Shown: positions 51,249-62,457 of the stretch, one piece after another | How the letters are laid out: every line of letters starts with the position of its first letter | How positions within the stretch are numbered: position 1 is the stretch's first letter | Source of the DNA: Axinella damicornis | Taxonomy: Eukaryota > Porifera > Demospongiae > Axinellida > Axinellidae | Length of the DNA stretch: 64,000 nucleotides | Reading direction: 5' to 3' | Assembly (NCBI GenBank): GCA_963931865.1 | Contig: OZ007515.1 | Span: 11,109,663 to 11,173,662, forward strand | Translations under genes and position numbers: made by a program | Notes under the pieces: generated by a model | Seen by the model: only the letters and a program-made list of their open reading frames with translations | Told to the model about the DNA's origin: nothing | Database searches by the model: none

Positions 51249-51458
51249 CAGTCAAACCTCCGCTAGTGGACCCTCCGAGATAGGGACATAAACCTCTCTA
51301 CAAAGGATGCTTTTCAAGGTCCCAAATATTGGTTTGCCTATGTTTCTAATACATTTTGAACCTCCGAGAAGAGGACAACCTCTCTACAAAGGACAAAAGA
51401 CTTGAATATTATTTATATTGTTCCCAAAGTGTCCTTTAATTGTTCGAAGGTTTGACTG
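51249..51458. mobile_element. Pogo/Tigger-type MITE, 210 bp
   Basis: The ends CAGTCAAACCTC and its near complement (GGTTTGACTG) are flanked by TA on each side. This end sequence and TA target are typical of pogo/Tigger elements of the Tc1/mariner group. The inner part repeats AACCTCTCTACAAAGGA. No transposase. Confidence 0.85.
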
Positions 51459-51459
51459 T

Positions 51460-52268
51460 ACACCCAAGCAGCTAGTATAATAATTATACTGCTTATGGAT
51501 CCGGAATCACTTACAGTGTACGTTAATTAATTAGCTCCCTCATGCAGCCTACACTTTCAATGCGTCTGCTAGCTCAACCCCCTCAGTTAATTAAGCTGTT
51601 TCTCAACATGCATCTTCATCGATATTCTCTCTGTCTTCATTGCCTACCATGGATCATTGCATGTTGGATGTGTATGACGTAACACAGTCATATGGCTGCA
51701 GTTGGGTACACTTGGGTTCTGGTTAGAGCCGATAACTAACCAAGGCATGGCACCGATAGTCTGAATGATAGTACATTTCTTTCCATCTGTATGAGCATAG
51801 AGATGGAAACAATATTATATTTTATTATGTACTGCATGGGGTTTCATGTTTCTTTGGTCATGGGCCACTTTGTTGCCACAGAAAAAGTAGAGAAAAGCGA
51901 TATTATCGCCTAATTTATAGGAGCCATATAAATGCATGTGAGCCTTCCTTAAGTGGAAGTGGGAATCTGATGGTGTAAGGGTTAAATGCTTTATATACAT
52001 ATGCAGGCTGGCATCAAGCTGAAGCAGCTAGTACGTACACTAATTATAAGATGGAACCTAGCAACCAGCTGCAGTTGTGTGACAGAGTAGGGAGGGGGAC
52101 GTAAGGATGGAGGGACAAGGGGGACAGAGAGGAGGGGGAGGATACGGAGGGACATAAGAGTACATGGAGAGGGAGCGGGAAAAGGGAATTAGTGACAACG
52201 TGGTCGATGCATTTCCTTTTGTGTTGCTGCATTTGAAAGACATAATAATGCAACTAGCTATAGTCCTT
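51460..52268. other. No supported gene
   Basis: Short frames only. A purine-rich segment lies at 52084-52160. Confidence 0.45.
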
Positions 52269-52277
52269 GTCTCGCCC

Positions 52278-52297
52278 TAGTCTCGGTACCGAGACTA
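52278..52297. mobile_element. Minimal 20-bp palindromic insertion with perfect 9-bp repeat
   Basis: The whole element is TAGTCTCGGTACCGAGACTA, a perfect palindrome with no loop. GTCTCGCCC stands immediately before (52269-52277) and immediately after (52298-52306). Both ends agree with the ends of longer family members, so this is the smallest unit of the family here. Confidence 0.88.
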
Positions 52298-52336
52298 GTC
52301 TCGCCCTGGTAGCAATCAACATTGGAGTCCTGTAAG

Positions 52337-52567
52337 GTAGGGCGGGGTAATTCGGGCCACGGTATAGTACGGGGTAATTCGGGCCACTTCAACGTTGCAA
52401 CAGGAAAGAAGCATCCTTTTATTCTTGCTTCTAGTGAGTTGTAGGCAGGTTGAGTCCCTGGATATACATGGCCAGAAGTTTGCCTAAAGTCTGCCCGTTT
52501 TTAGTTACCGTTGACCTGAAGTTGAAGTGGCCCGAATTACCCCGTGGCCCGAATTACCCCGCCCTAC
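52337..52567. mobile_element. MITE with repeated motif inside its inverted ends, 231 bp
   Basis: The left end GTAGGGCGGGGTAATTCGGG continues CCAC, then GGGGTAATTCGGGCCACTTC follows 10 bp later. The right end carries both copies in inverse and closes CCCCGCCCTAC. CTGTAAG is found before it (52330-52336) and 4 bp after it (52572-52578). No coding frame. Confidence 0.85.
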
Positions 52568-52977
52568 TTTACTGTAAGTGTGCATGGTGTTATACAAATT
52601 ACTAATACCGGCTTTAGCAGTAAAAGAATACGTATAAGTAGAAGGGAAAAAAGCAAAAAGGCAACATAAACAAGGTCACGGTTCAAAGGTCACGCTTAGC
52701 CGGCCTTGGCCTTCTGCACAACCAGCCCCACCCCTAGTGCATGCACGGCGTCCTTTGGAATGGGAACCGGCCGGGCTGTGTTGCAAGACGAGATTCACGA
52801 CGAGCACTCGGGAATGATTGGAAGGCGGAAGCAAGTCACGCCCTCAGCATGCAAGTGGAGGCCGACCTCAAACCAAGAAGAAGCTGACCGCTGAAGCTGC
52901 ACAACTCAAAGAGACAACAAGCTTGTGAGATAACAACGCGTGCATACATTAGTATTTATTTAGCCTAAGGGGCGTAC

Positions 52978-53078
52978 TCAGTAAGTGCGCCTTGCAACAC
53001 ATGTACTATAATACAAAGTTGCCCCTTTTACCGGCGGCCGCCCAAGTAGATCTGCCATGTATGATAAGTAGGTGCTGT
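52978..53078 (+). repeat. Local duplicate shared with 54934-55017
   Basis: Both contain CCTTGCAACA, ATGTACTATA, AAGTTGCCCC, TTTACCGG, CGCCCAAGTA and TATGATAAG in order. One copy lies upstream of and one inside the Src-type gene region. Confidence 0.8.
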
Positions 53079-53291
53079 ACAGCTCGCAGTGTAACTACCA
53101 TCTTGACTAAGTGGTTACAGACTCTAAGAGCATGACTATGTTTTTAGTATTGTAAAAGAGTGTTTACTTGTTTGTTTTGGCACCTGTGCTGCTATAGTGC
53201 TAGTTCATTATGAGACCAACTGATCTTCAGTTCAACAGTGTGTGCTATCTGGAGGTTGGAGTGGAGAGTGGCGTAACCGTAGCAGCACACC

Positions 53292-53701
53292 ATGGGTTGT
53301 TGTACGTCAGCTGAAAAGAAGACCAAACCTTCACCTGGGACTGGATACACTTCTCAGCCAGATGGGGGTGTGGCACAGATCCCGGGACAACAATCACAAC
53401 TGCTTCCAGGGCAAAGGGTGTCCATCGCTCAGCAGCCAACCAATGGAGCCGTTGTCGGTAGTATTAGTAGAGAGCTTCCTCCCGCCCCAAGTCCAGTGGA
53501 GGACGATACACAGACTTTTGTTGCTCGGTTCGCCTACCAGGCGAGGACGTCAGAGGATCTGAGCTTTGAGAAGGGGGAGAAGCTGAAGATAATTGGATCC
53601 ATGGACTCGGACTGGTGGATGGCGAAATCCATCAAGAGCGGGAGAGAAGGGTACATCCCGAGGAACTACGTGGCATCTGTTGCCGGCTACGAGGCAGAAG
53701 A
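53292..53701 (+). CDS. Src-family kinase N-terminal exon (unique region and SH3 only)
   Basis: The protein begins MGCCTSAEKK: Gly2 is a myristoylation site and Cys3/Cys4 are likely palmitoylated, which places it at the inner plasma membrane. Residues 5-72 are a disordered Gln/Pro-rich unique region. Residues 75-131 form an SH3 domain (FVARFAYQARTSEDLSFEKG, DSDWWMAKS, GREGYIPRNYVASV). The exon ends in phase 2 at a strong donor (GTGAGT) just after GYEAE, where Src-family genes usually break between SH3 and SH2. If read through, the frame stops at once (TGA), giving a 137-residue product. I found no SH2 or kinase exon in the following 10.3 kb. Either the intron is very long or this is an orphan exon. 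Confidence 0.8.
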
Positions 53702-56170
53702 GTGAGTCCTCTGTCTTGTGTTTTGTGCTTTGATATAATGAGAGTGTGTGTTGTATGTCACGTTTCATGTGTTAGCATCACACAAAGATGACGTAACTCC
53801 CTCTCGTATCAAACCCATTGCACTGTATAGTGGCCGAAACGTCTGTTTGTTTGGTTGGTGCGTGAGCTAATATACTGGGCAAACCATTGTAATATACATG
53901 TATACAGTAGTTACATTGTAAACAGTTTTTACCTACCACATATGCAAGTATGCATATTATGTCACATACTTAAAGGAGCACTCTCAGATCAAAGTATACT
54001 GTATTGGCTGTGTACTGAAGTAAATGCTCTCCCACTGCCTTCAGTGGCTCTTGTTGTTTGTTTGTTTGTTTTTTTGTTTACATGTCAAGGATGTTGAAGC
54101 CACAGAGCTGAGAAATTAATTTCGGATGTCACAAGCCTACTGTAAGTGCGCTTTGATAGCCCGCTATTCACTGAACAATGCCTGACAGCCAGCTCAGAAA
54201 GTTTTTCGAATTCTCCAGTAGTTACCTTGTAAAGTGTCAGGTGGTGTGTTGTGTCTACTGGTAGAGGGCTGTGATCCTTCAGGCTATCAAGTTCCCGATT
54301 AGGACAGCTGCAATGTTTTTTCTTTGGTTCAAGATCTTACATGTCAGAATAGTTTGGCATTCTCTATCCTAGGCTCCCCCTCAGTCTGAGTTAATTTGCA
54401 TCTTGGGGGTTCAATGTTAGGGCAAATCTTCGGATTTCAACTCGGTCAGCTACGAAGTAGGTTCATACATGTAGCTCAGTTGGTAGAGCATTGGCCTTGT
54501 AACCTGGTGGTCATGTGTTCAAATTACGTTTGAGCAAGCAAAGTTTTTCTTGACTCGTGTACACAATAACTAGTGTGTAGAAAGTATCCCAAATATGTTG
54601 GGCATTGAAACACTATATGTAACCGGGTTGTAATACACTGTTTCTTAACAGACAGATATTTCCGCCACGTTTCAGCATCTCCCAAGTTTTACGCTCAGAA
54701 GCATGCGTTCTCTATGCCCTGCCACCAGTCATTGTGTGGTGGGAACACTACTACACATCCAACCATGTGCCTGTCCAACAATGTGTACTACCACAACCTG
54801 GATGTGGTGTGGTGAAGGCCTTCCCACCACAAAATCACTCATATGAGTTAATGTATCAGACGAGATTCCCTCCCTCAGCTGAGCCCCCCCCCCCCCCCCC
54901 CCCCTCCACACCAGTGTTCTATGACACCATGAAGTAAGTGTGCCTTGCAACATGTACTATACCTTGTGAAGAAGTTGCCCCCTTTACCGGCCGCCCAAGT
55001 ATGATAAGGAGGTGCTTAGGGGAACGTATGCCTCTGAACGTAACAACTTGGGTCTTGGATTAAGATTCTGAAACTTGGCTGAAATATCCACCTATTAAAC
55101 AGCCTGGTCACATCTAGTGTTGCAATGCTTAACATATTTGGGTGCTAGCTATTATGTACATGAACAGGTTACAAGGCCAAATGCTCTACCAACCAGCAAA
55201 ACGTATCATTCGAGAAAATGGGGGATACGTTTGGTGTAGCCCGATTGGGGAGTACATAGTTATGATAGGGGGTGCCCCCTTGAAAGGAACATACCATCCC
55301 CTCCCCTTCTCCTCCTTCCCCCCTCTCCCCATTTTGGTACACCACAAGTGACCCAACACTGGAGGTAGGAGTGAGCTGGTGTTTCATTTCTCTAAGAGGT
55401 GGCACATAACTGCCATTCCTGTGGTTCTCCCACATCCCAGTGTTCAGATATTCATGACCATCACCAGATGATTGTATGTGAAAGTCACTGTGGTGGAACC
55501 CCACTTGCAGGACAGCCTTGAGTTTTACAGGACAGCCTTGAGCTTTACAGGACACCTTGTTGTAGGACACCTGACCAAGTCCCAACTTCATATTATTCTC
55601 TCCTGAAATGGGTCGACACCTGCTAATCAGGACGCATTATTTTGGGCCAAGTGTGAATTGGTTACTTTATTTGGGCCCAGGTGTGAATCGTTAAGTGAAG
55701 ACGACATTTGAACCACTTGGACCACATGGGTACAAATGGTGCCTCATATGAGAACATTTTTTTGCAACTGTGCAGTACAGTGAAGTGGTCAAAACTGGAG
55801 TGGATGTGGGATGGATACCATACACGTTTTGTTCTTAGAGGGGCTCTGAGCACAGGAGGTTTGTCTACAGACCGATTGTAAACAGTGCTAAGTTGTGCTA
55901 AGTACTGTAATGTCCCGACAATGTAGTTAGCCAGGAGCATTGCTATGGCTACCAACGCCAACTAGGGAAACACAAGCACAGTATGCCTCATGAGGTACTG
56001 GCTTGCATGCAACATGTATTGCCTGCCTGCTAGTGAGAGACGAGCCGTGCTGTAGTGTTTGCATTGCACATTGGTGCCATTGGTGTCCTCATATCTCTGC
56101 TTAGAGGCTACACACAAGCTAACCTGAAAAGTGTATAGTGACATTCTGAACCCATACATTGCATTCGTTG
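53702..56170. other. Downstream region with no SH2 or kinase exon
   Basis: It includes a frame at about 54655-54937 bounded by CAG and GTAAGT, rich in Pro, with a C18 run at 54885-54904. It matches no domain I know. If the Src-type gene continues, this is intron. Confidence 0.4.
54474..54532 (+). repeat. tRNA-derived SINE fragment
   Basis: TAGCTCAGTTGGTAGAGCAT is a canonical tRNA D-arm with A box. CCTTGTAACC resembles an anticodon arm, and GTGTTCAAATTAC a damaged T-arm. A partial inverse copy (GCATTTGGCCTTGTAACCT) is at about 55168-55195, minus strand. It is not a functional tRNA. Confidence 0.6.
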
Positions 56171-57780
56171 GCCTAGCTATGTTCGACCCCCTCCCCCTGG
56201 GAGACCAACCTTTGCCTGAAGGGGCTTGGAAGTAAAGATTAGACTCTGGCCTCTACCTTGTTCTCCTTTTACGTACCAGTTACGAACGTTACAGGTACCG
56301 CTAGTAGTACTGTGGATAGCCAGTGATGTTTTAGTAGGAACCATAGCCTTGAACCAAGGCTCCGTGCGTGGGTTCAACGCTATATGAACCGTTGACCCAC
56401 TGTATTATACGACCTCTGTATGCAAGTACACACAGCTTTTCTAGAGTCAGGGAGCCATGTTCTGACCAGTGGATACCAGATGCGAGATGTTGGACACCTG
56501 TCTCTCGCGTTCCACCCTACGTCTGTTTCCTGTTCACCAAAGTGATGGGCTAGCATACCTTAAAGAATGTGATAATGGTAGCAATGTACACTGGCTGAAC
56601 CCTTCTCCCGGAGTGATAAACACACCAGGTGTGCTGCACATGCACAGGGTCAGATGTTTCTTTATCTCCTTTAGTTTCTGCCTCCCACACAGACTAGTAT
56701 TCTCCAATCCTCGTTCCCAGGCCGTGTAGGACACGGCCTGGGAACGGGGCTAGTATTCTCGTTGCGGGTAAATTCAGCACCATTTCTCAATACCGGATCC
56801 TTTGCTGTTGTCTCCAAAACACGTGCACTTGTGCTTCTGATAGTGAACGACACTAATACTCTGCGAGGCTGAAAGAAGCGGTACTTCATTTGAAAGGCAG
56901 ACAATTGGCAAAGAGTGCTGTAGATTACCATAATAATCTCTAGTAGTCTATATAGTAGTTTTGTAGTAATTAATGTACGTAAAGCATGCAGTCATCTTAT
57001 CACTTTTCGTGCTGATGTGTGAAGGAGAAATTACCAGACAGCAATACAGTGTACCAGTACCCTTAACTTTGTAGCAGTGTGGTTGGCTGAGTCTCAGTAG
57101 CTTCTGCTCCCGATAACTCAGTGCATGTGTACAATGTATATATCAAACTCCTGTGTAGTCATGGAATACGTCTTATCCCGAGTGCCGTTTGTTGAGCCTG
57201 GCGTACAGCTCCATTCAAACCACCTCAGTGTCATGTATGATTTCAAAAGGGGTGGAGCCAACAGACCGACAATAGGTAGTGGCTGAAGTGATGGCAAAAG
57301 AACCGTTTGACTTCTATCAGGCACAGAAACATCCCAATAAGCTCATGCTGATTGTTTGCGTAGAGTTATAAACGTCATGGCTAACCTGATTGGAGCATTT
57401 ATGGATATTTTGGGGGCAACCGACAAACAAACACACTCACGATGGCATTGCTCTATCCCTGCTGTGCATGCACGTGCTGGCTAAGTATACAATGTACACA
57501 AGTGGTTGCCAAGGATACACTGTATGCTGTTGGAAACATCTGCGTGGTGTAGCTGGTGCCCTTAGCTTTGTGGTCAAGCTAGCTTATGCTCGCCACTCAC
57601 CAGCAAACATCACACTATTTGGAGCGTAATAATATACATGTGTCTTGGGCATGACTCAGCTGTGTGTATTGGCTGCTCGTGAATAATGATTCCGGCACAC
57701 CCAGCCTTTAGCGGTTACTCCTGAATTCTTTCTCTGAAGGTCACTTTTATTTATCCTAGGGATCCCCAAATGTACTGTAT
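56171..57780. other. No supported gene
   Basis: Only short frames, plus the mini-element at 56705-56751. Confidence 0.45.
56705..56751. mobile_element. Palindromic mini-element, 47 bp, perfect 9-bp repeat
   Basis: CAATCCTCGTTCCCAGGCCG...CGGCCTGGGAACGGGGCT. AGTATTCTC stands at 56696-56704 and 56752-56760. The outermost 3 bases deviate from the family end. Confidence 0.85.
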
Positions 57781-57948
57781 TCCCAGTTCTGTCAGGTTTT
57801 CACACTCTATGTGCCCTTGCAGCCATGGACCCTTCCTCGACGTCTATCATGTCTTGTGCCATCTTACTCTGCCCTGATCAGGAGCTTACGAGCATAAGCT
57901 CCTGCATGTATGTACGGCCACTTGTGAACAGTAGTATGACCCTTGTGT

Positions 57949-57960
57949 GTCTGTGTGTGT

Positions 57961-58009
<49 letters not shown>
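57949..58009. repeat. (GT)n followed by poly(G), about 35 G
   Basis: A simple repeat. The frame across it is not a gene. Confidence 0.95.
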
Positions 58010-58010
<1 letters not shown>

Positions 58011-58166
58011 GTGGTGTTACAGACCCGGCCTTCAGCTGAGATGAATCCCATCATTAGGATTACTCTTGAAAATCAAAGTTTGTCGCAATTAGACCATGTG
58101 CTAGCAAATAAACACAGGTGGTTCAGTTTAAACTGTGCCAAATGTTCTATTGATGTATGATAACCT

Positions 58167-58252
58167 TAGCCTCATTCCCAGGCTCCCCCTGTGCGCACGG
58201 TGAAGAAAAATACGTTGGTGCATGCAGGGGGAGGAGCCTGGGAACGAGGCTA
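58167..58252. mobile_element. Palindromic mini-element, 86 bp, perfect 9-bp repeat
   Basis: TAGCCTCATTCCCAGGCTCC, CCCTGTGCGCACGGTGAAGA, then GCAGGGGGAGGAGCCTGGGA, ACGAGGCTA. TGATAACCT at 58158-58166 and 58253-58261. It shares its centre with 34055-34134 and partly with 27714-27778. Confidence 0.92.
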
Positions 58253-58639
58253 TGATAACCTAGAGTTCGAAATAACAGCTGGCCACCATCCATTTCTGTG
58301 CTATTTTCTAGAATGGCCACCCAAAGCATCTACATGTACCTGGAACTGTACGTAGGGCCAATGAAAATTCTGTTTTACTTTACAATTGGCAAGCCGAAGT
58401 TTATTATCGAACACTGAATTGCCCAACACCTCGTACCATCATAACTGCCTATATGGCCCACCATGATGCTGGCAAGCTTCAAGTCACTTCACTGTTTTCT
58501 GTGTACAAACTCAAGAGCTTTTGAATTGTGTTTTATCATGAGCCATTACCGCCTTACTACCGTATTTGGAACAAGTTCTGGCACTACAGAACACTTACAA
58601 ACTCCCACCAAGGATATTATGAATGCAGCCATCTGAATC

Positions 58640-59040
58640 GATTTCTGTTCTGAGACTCCTCCCATCCTTGTTGCAAGTGGGGGAGGAGCTGGCGTCGAGA
58701 CTCCTCCCACCCTTGTCACCAGTGGGGGGGGGGGCTGGTATCAAGACTGTGTATGAGACTCCTCCCTCCCTTGTTACAAGTGGGGGAGGAGCTGGTATCA
58801 AGACTGTGTATGAGACTCCTCCCTCCCTTGTTACGGGAGCTGGTATCAAGACTGTGTATGAGACTCCTCCCTCCCTTGTTACGAGTGGGGGAGGAGCTGG
58901 TATCAAGACTGTGTATGAGACTCCTCCCTCCCTTGTTACGAGTGGGGGAGGAGCTGGTAGCTGGTATCTACACTGTGCATGAGACTCCTCCCACCCTTAA
59001 TTGTTACGAGAGAGGAACTGGTATCAGGACTGTGTGAGAC
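58640..59040 (+). repeat. 57-bp-type tandem repeat, about six to seven copies
   Basis: Units contain GAGACTCCTCCCTCCCTTGT, TAC(A/G)AGTGGGGGAGGAGCTG and GTATCAAGACTGTGTAT. One unit lacks the AGTGGGGGA segment. The first and last units have diverged most. It is not coding. Confidence 0.92.
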
Positions 59041-59208
59041 TTGTTACAAGTGTGTATCGAGACTGTACGTGTATAGGAAATGTAACTGCATGTTTTATGT
59101 GCAAGACCGCACTGGTGGAAGTTGTTCTAAGTACACCTTACCTCGATCAACTCGTGATCCATTGCACAGTGACACAATAACGATGCAGAGACTGACCTTG
59201 TGGTGGAG

Positions 59209-59243
59209 TAGCCTCGTTCCCAGGCCGCATGGGAACGAGGCTA
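59209..59243. mobile_element. Palindromic mini-element, 35 bp, perfect 9-bp repeat
   Basis: TAGCCTCGTTCCCAGGCC, then GCATGGGAACGAGGCTA. GTGGTGGAG at 59200-59208 and 59244-59252. Confidence 0.92.
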
Positions 59244-59252
59244 GTGGTGGAG

Positions 59253-60260
59253 TACATTATTATCTTCCCATTGGCCGTCATTGCTCGTGCTTTGACCATC
59301 ATATAGTGCTGTTTGCTGACAAATAAAGGACTTTCAACCTGTATGTGATAGCTGTAGCAATTGGAGTGAGCCATAAATATGAACTGGTGAATGCAAGCCG
59401 AGTCTGCTGGAGTATGCACGTGAGAGTAGACAAGGCATGACTGGGAAAAGTGAGCTTGACCTACCAGTAACCCTACCAGGAGTGCGGTTGCCATTTGATG
59501 TACCTATCATGTGTGCATGTAACTGTTTTGTTTGTGAATGTGGTTACTTGTATGAAACGTATGTCAGTTTGTGGGGGAGTGTGGGATGTCATTGTTAGCA
59601 ATGACACGGCTCGTTTGACTTCCACAGAGTGTGCCATACCTTCTTTTCACTACTCCCACTCTGGATAGAATCCCAGAGACTATGGGTAGGATCAACCTTA
59701 GTTCCTATAGCTGGCATACTTCATTGAGAACGTGCATGTGTTTGCCTGCATGTCCACCAGTTTGATAGTATAAACTTGACTGCCAGCCACACACCCAGAC
59801 ACTTAACCCTTTCCTTCTCGGTGGGTGCTGACTCCATGAGAAACGTTTGGATGACTAAGGGGTTAAAATCTTTTTGCAAGGCTCAATCAAACTAAATTAA
59901 GTTAACCCTTTAATCACCCATTCCTTGGTGGAGTTTCTACATGTGTGAAACGAGATTAAACAACCACATCCGTCCATTTGTTAGTCAATCTGTCTGTCAG
60001 TCCGTCCATAACAACATTTCAAGCAGGTCAACTATTTATGCATACTGCATATACTCAACGCAAGCAATGAACATCTTTTGGAAACATTCATGTACCTGAT
60101 ACGAGTCAAGTCTGTTGTTTCATGCAGCTATAGGTTTATTAATTGGCTCCACCCCCTTTTTAAAATAATTATTTGCACAAGATCTTTCTGTTGATGGTGA
60201 TGGCCAACCAGTTGTATACCGTGCACCAATTAATACACATAAACACAGCGCTCGGCGTCA
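59253..60260. other. No supported gene
   Basis: Short TTAACCCTTT / AAGGGGTTAA inverted motifs occur at 59805-59910. Nothing else is recognised. Confidence 0.45.
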
Positions 60261-60264
60261 GTAT

Positions 60265-61775
60265 TCCGGGGATGGTGTGTACCAGACCCCACGGTTCCTG
60301 CCAGGGATGGTGTGTACCAGACCCCACGGTTCCTGCCAGGGATGGTGTGTACCAGACCCCACGGTTCCTGCCGGGGATGGTGCGTACCAGACCCCACGGT
60401 TCCTGCCAGGGATGTACCAGACCCCACGGTTCCTGCCAGGGATGGTGTGTACCAGACCCCACGGTTCCTGCCGGGGATGGTGTGTACCAGACCCCACGGT
60501 TCCTGCTGGGGATGGTGTGTACCAGACCCGACGGTTCCTCCCGGGGATGGTGCGTACCAGACCCCACGGTTCCTGCCAGGGATGGTGTGTACCAGACCCC
60601 ACGGTTCCTGCCGGGGATGGTGTGTACCAGATCCCACGGTTCCTGCCGGGGATGGTGTGTACCAGACCCCACGGTTCCTGCTGGGGATGGTGTGTACCAG
60701 GCCCCACGGTTCCTGCCGGGGATGGTGTGTACCAGACCCCACGGTTCCTGCCAGGGATGGTGTGTACCAGACCCCACGGTTCCTGCCGGGGATGGTGTGT
60801 ACCAGACCCCACGGTTCCTGCCGGGGATGGTGTGTACCAGACCCCACGGTTCCTGCCGGGGATGGTGTGTACCAGACCCCACGGTTCCTGCCGGGGATGG
60901 TGTGTACCAGGCCCCACGGTTCCTGACGGGGATGGTGTGTACCAGACCCCACGGTTCCTGCCTGGGATGGTGTGTACCAGACCCCACGGTTCCTGCCAGG
61001 GATGGTGTGTACCAGACCCCACGGTTCCTGCCGGGGATGGTGTGTACCAGACCCCACGGTTCCTGCCGGGGATGGTGTGTACCAGACCCCACGGTTCCTG
61101 CCGGGGATGGTGTGTACCAGACCCCACGGTTCCTGCCGGGGATGGTGTGTACCAGACCCCACGGTTCCTGCCGGGGATGGTGTGTACCAGACCCCACGGT
61201 TCCTGCCGGGGATGGTGTGTACCAGACCCCACGGTTCCTGCCGGGGATGTACCAGACCCCACGGTTCCTGCCGGGGATGGTGTGTACCAGACCCCACGGT
61301 TCCTGCCGGGGATGGTGTGTACCAGACCCCACGGTTCCTGCCGGGGATGTACCAGACCCCACGGTTCCTGCCGGGGATGGTGTGTACCAGACCCCACGGT
61401 TCCTGCCGGGGATGGTGTGTACCAGACCCCACGGTTCCTGCCGGGGATGGTGTGTACCAGACCCCACGGTTCCTGCCGGGGATGGTGTGTACCAGACCCC
61501 ACGGTTCCTGCCGGGGATGGTGTGTACCAGACCCCACGGTTCCTGCCGGGGATGGTGTGTACCAGACCCCATGGTTCCTGCCGGGGATGGTGTGTACCAG
61601 ACCCCACGGTTCCTGCCGGGGATGGTGTGTACCAGACCCCATGGTTCCTGCCAGGGATGGTGTGTACCAGACCCCACGGTTCCTGCCGGGGATGGTGTGT
61701 ACCAGACCCCACGGTTCCTGCCAGGGATGGTGTGTACCAGACCCCACGGTTCCTGCCAGGGATGTACCAGACCCC
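60265..61775 (+). repeat. 35-bp minisatellite, about 43 copies (1.5 kb)
   Basis: The unit contains CCCACGGTTCCTGCCGGGGA and TGGTGTGTACCAGAC. Most copies are 35 bp. About five lack GGTGT and are 30 bp. Single-base variants (CCAGGG, CTGGGG, GGCCCC for GACCCC) are enriched in the left half, while the right half is nearly uniform. Since 35 is not a multiple of 3 and the unit has no stop in most frames, open frames over 500 residues occur on both strands. None is a gene. Confidence 0.97.
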
Positions 61776-62457
61776 ATTTTGTGTGTTCTGTACGTGTAAT
61801 AGTATCTTTGTTGTGTTAGCGCAGTATTCCAAATGAGGTAATGTGTTTCTACCTAAGAGAAGAGAGAAGAGAGAACTGAAATTTGAGTACAACTTGTTAC
61901 TTATTGTATGTTGACTGTCATTAGGCGGCTCACCTGATACTTATTGGCCGAAGCATGTACACACAATTCTGTGCACATTCCATATCACATGCCATTGATT
62001 TTCAGTTCCGATATACTAATTGTGAGGCTCTTGTTATCAGTGTGTGTGTTGACTGTCATCAGCCGATCACCTGACACTGATTGGCAGAAGCATGTACACA
62101 AAATCCTCCATATCACTTGCCATTCATTTTCAGTATGCGGAAATAGCTCGTGCACGTTTCTGAGTACTATGAGTGTTTAATCTCCCAACTATGAGAGGAA
62201 CGTTAATAGGTGGTACATACGTACAGTTGTACAGCAATTTCAGTTACGATGAGCTTTCCACATACACAGTAGCAAACTTACTAACCTTTGCACCCTCGTC
62301 TGAGCCTATGGGGGGAGGGGGGAAGGGGAGGGCAAGATCACTTGCACTGTCATTCTGTATGATGTAATGCAAAGTCGGTCTACCTCTTTGTCCATGGGAG
62401 AGTACCTTCAAACCGTGCTGAATAGTATCCTCCATGAAACGACTGCGACTGTGCAAC
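61776..62457. other. No supported gene; short imperfect duplicate
   Basis: A segment around 61900-62010 is repeated at about 62045-62150 (TTGACTGTCAT, CACCTGA, ATTGGC, AAGCATGTACACA, ATATCAC, TTGCCATTCATTTTCAG-like). No gene is recognised. Confidence 0.5.

Noticed and set aside
54655..54937. Second exon of the Src-type gene
   Set aside because: It is bounded by AG and GTAAGT, but no frame resembles SH2 or kinase sequence, and the Pro-rich frame includes a poly(C) run.
60265..61775. CRISPR-like array
   Set aside because: The units are contiguous with no unique spacers and the DNA is eukaryotic. The same applies to the arrays at 7536, 40920, 58640, 62458 and 63505.
60169..61892. Open frames of 500-548 residues on both strands
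   Set aside because: They result from the 35-bp minisatellite having no stop in most frames. Several overlap on opposite strands and none has splice signals or a plausible protein composition.
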